Source: Chloroflexota bacterium
GTDB lineage: Bacteria; Chloroflexota; Anaerolineae; Anaerolineales; Villigracilaceae
Direction of reading: 5' to 3'
Length of the DNA stretch: 5,782 nucleotides
Assembly: GCA_016191985.1 (NCBI GenBank)
Contig: JACPVB010000177.1
Span: 1 to 5,782, forward strand
This document shows positions 5,043 through 5,782 of this stretch, piece by piece. How positions within the stretch are numbered: position 1 is the stretch's first letter; each line of letters starts with the position of its first letter. Position numbers and translations under genes: made by a program. Under the pieces are notes generated by a model. That model was not told the DNA's origin. It saw only the letters and a program-made list of their open reading frames with translations, and searched no databases.

Positions 5043-5782
5043 TTACCAGTTCAAATCCTTCTCATACTTCCATTTGGCCAACAACTCTCCCGCCACTTCC
5101 TTGAAAATGGATTTGTCTTTTTCGGTAAAGAGTCTCTGCCAGTTACCGGCCTGTCCCTTGGGAAGGAAGGATGCGATGCCGCCATTCCGTTGTGCCTGCC
5201 ACTCCTCATCGGGGTTGGAAGACATTTCAGCTTTGATCTCTTTTTCGAGAGACTTGCTGATTTTTTTCACGCCAAGAAATTTCCAAAGTTTGCTCATTTC
5301 ATCGAAGGGCTTTTCGAGCAAGTCTTCGTAGCGCATTCCGAAATAATTTTTTCCGTAAAGTTTTCGCGCTTCATCCTCGGTCTCTTGCAAATTTTTTACC
5401 CAGCCCTGCGCCACGCGGCGGATGAAGGTCTCGGTGAAGATCGAGCAGCGGCCATCTGTAAACGGAGCAGAGTCAACTTTCAGGTCTGAAATGATGCGTT
5501 TATCGGCGGCGGTCAGGAATTTGGATTCTTCCACAAAATTACGGAAGCGCTCCGAGATGAGAACATCGCGCCCGTCGCGGACGATGTAGATGATTTTTGC
5601 ATCGGGATAAATTGCATGCGCCTCTTTCACAACCTGACCATGGATCGTGGACGATGGGCTTTTATCTCCAACGATCATTTTGCCTTCGCGGGCCGCGTCA
5701 CGCTCCAGGATGAAATCGGCGGCGGCGCGCAGGACGAGGGGCGAAAGGTCGCGTCCCTGATTCCAGCGGTTGGACTTGCGCG
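5043..5782 (-). CDS. PAPS-dependent sulfotransferase, C-terminal part (5' end outside window)
   Basis: The open frame runs to the window edge with no stop, giving 245 visible residues; the true start lies outside. Sulfotransferases move sulfate from PAPS to hydroxyl or amino groups of glycans, lipids or small molecules, usually in the bacterial cytoplasm. Visible hallmarks are VGDKSP (37-42 of the visible part); IYIVRDGRDVLIS (64-76), whose Arg and Ser bind the 3'-phosphate of PAPS; RYEDLLEKP (150-158); and the C-terminal PKGQAGNW (207-214), the family's RKG-x-x-G-x-W-like PAPS-binding loop. The N-terminal P-loop (PKSGTT-like) must lie before the visible part. An internal ATG at 5678 is not the start, since family-typical sequence continues upstream of it. 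The gene ends 226 bases before the next gene, so it may be a separate transcript. The acceptor cannot be deduced. Confidence 0.92.
   Translation of the reverse strand, partial: RKSNRWNQGRDLSPLVLRAAADFILERDAAREGKMIVGDKSPSSTIHGQVVKEAHAIYPDAKIIYIVRDGRDVLISERFRNFVEESKFLTAADKRIISDLKVDSAPFTDGRCSIFTETFIRRVAQGWVKNLQETEDEARKLYGKNYFGMRYEDLLEKPFDEMSKLWKFLGVKKISKSLEKEIKAEMSSNPDEEWQAQRNGGIASFLPKGQAGNWQRLFTEKDKSIFKEVAGELLAKWKYEKDLNW

Noticed and set aside
4875..5489. Long plus-strand open frame antisense to the sulfotransferase
   Set aside because: It is a shadow of a gene with clear family motifs, and the product has no recognisable domain.
5678..5678. ATG at 5678 as the start of the sulfotransferase
   Set aside because: The frame stays open to the window edge, the upstream residues read as normal protein, and the family P-loop must lie further upstream.

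Overview
The window reads as bacterial chromosome in which every supported gene lies on the minus strand, so transcription runs from high to low coordinates. In that order it contains: the C-terminal part of a PAPS-dependent sulfotransferase (5043 to beyond 5782); a 226-base non-coding stretch; a two-gene cassette of a small multi-spanning membrane protein (4283-4816) and a Tat-exported enzyme of the sulfatase/alkaline phosphatase superfamily (2743-4257); a 280-base gap with a promoter and repeats; a second, diverged copy of the cassette (1929-2462 and 390-1910); and the N-terminal third of a Gfo/Idh/MocA-type oxidoreductase (1-343). Moderate G+C, Tat-dependent secretion, AGGA-type ribosome binding sites and intergenic repeats built on ACACGGAT/ATCCGTGT suggest an environmental bacterium. 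My best guess is Chloroflexota (Anaerolineae), held with low confidence because no taxonomic marker gene is present.

The main feature is the tandem cassette. The two exported enzymes align almost without gaps and keep the same catalytic layout: Asp49, Thr89, Asp341/His342 or Asp339/His340, and a later His. Thr89 sits where true sulfatases carry the Cys or Ser that becomes formylglycine. They are therefore probably not classical sulfatases. They are closer in logic to the Thr-nucleophile branch of the superfamily, which includes lipid phospho-headgroup transferases such as LtaS and EptA. The membrane partners, once their starts are corrected to a TTG (2462) and a GTG (4816) with good ribosome binding sites, are both exactly 177 residues, align without gaps, and are about half identical.

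The working model is that each membrane protein partners with its exported enzyme. This would be a two-polypeptide counterpart of the LtaS/EptA architecture, in which a roughly five-helix membrane domain and the sulfatase-fold domain form one chain. The sulfotransferase and the oxidoreductase at the edges would fit a locus for synthesis and decoration of a surface glycan or lipid. The partnership and the substrate are inference; the duplication, the Thr site, the Tat signals and the gene order are visible in the sequence.

Regulatory elements seen are an extended -10 promoter (2502-2529) driving the downstream cassette, a weaker promoter candidate (4975-5004) upstream of the other cassette, a hairpin (4941-4960), and inverted repeats in the 4817-5042 leader. 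The 2463-2742 gap also holds a nested inverted repeat (2581-2655) and two copies of a 21-base direct repeat (2658-2699).
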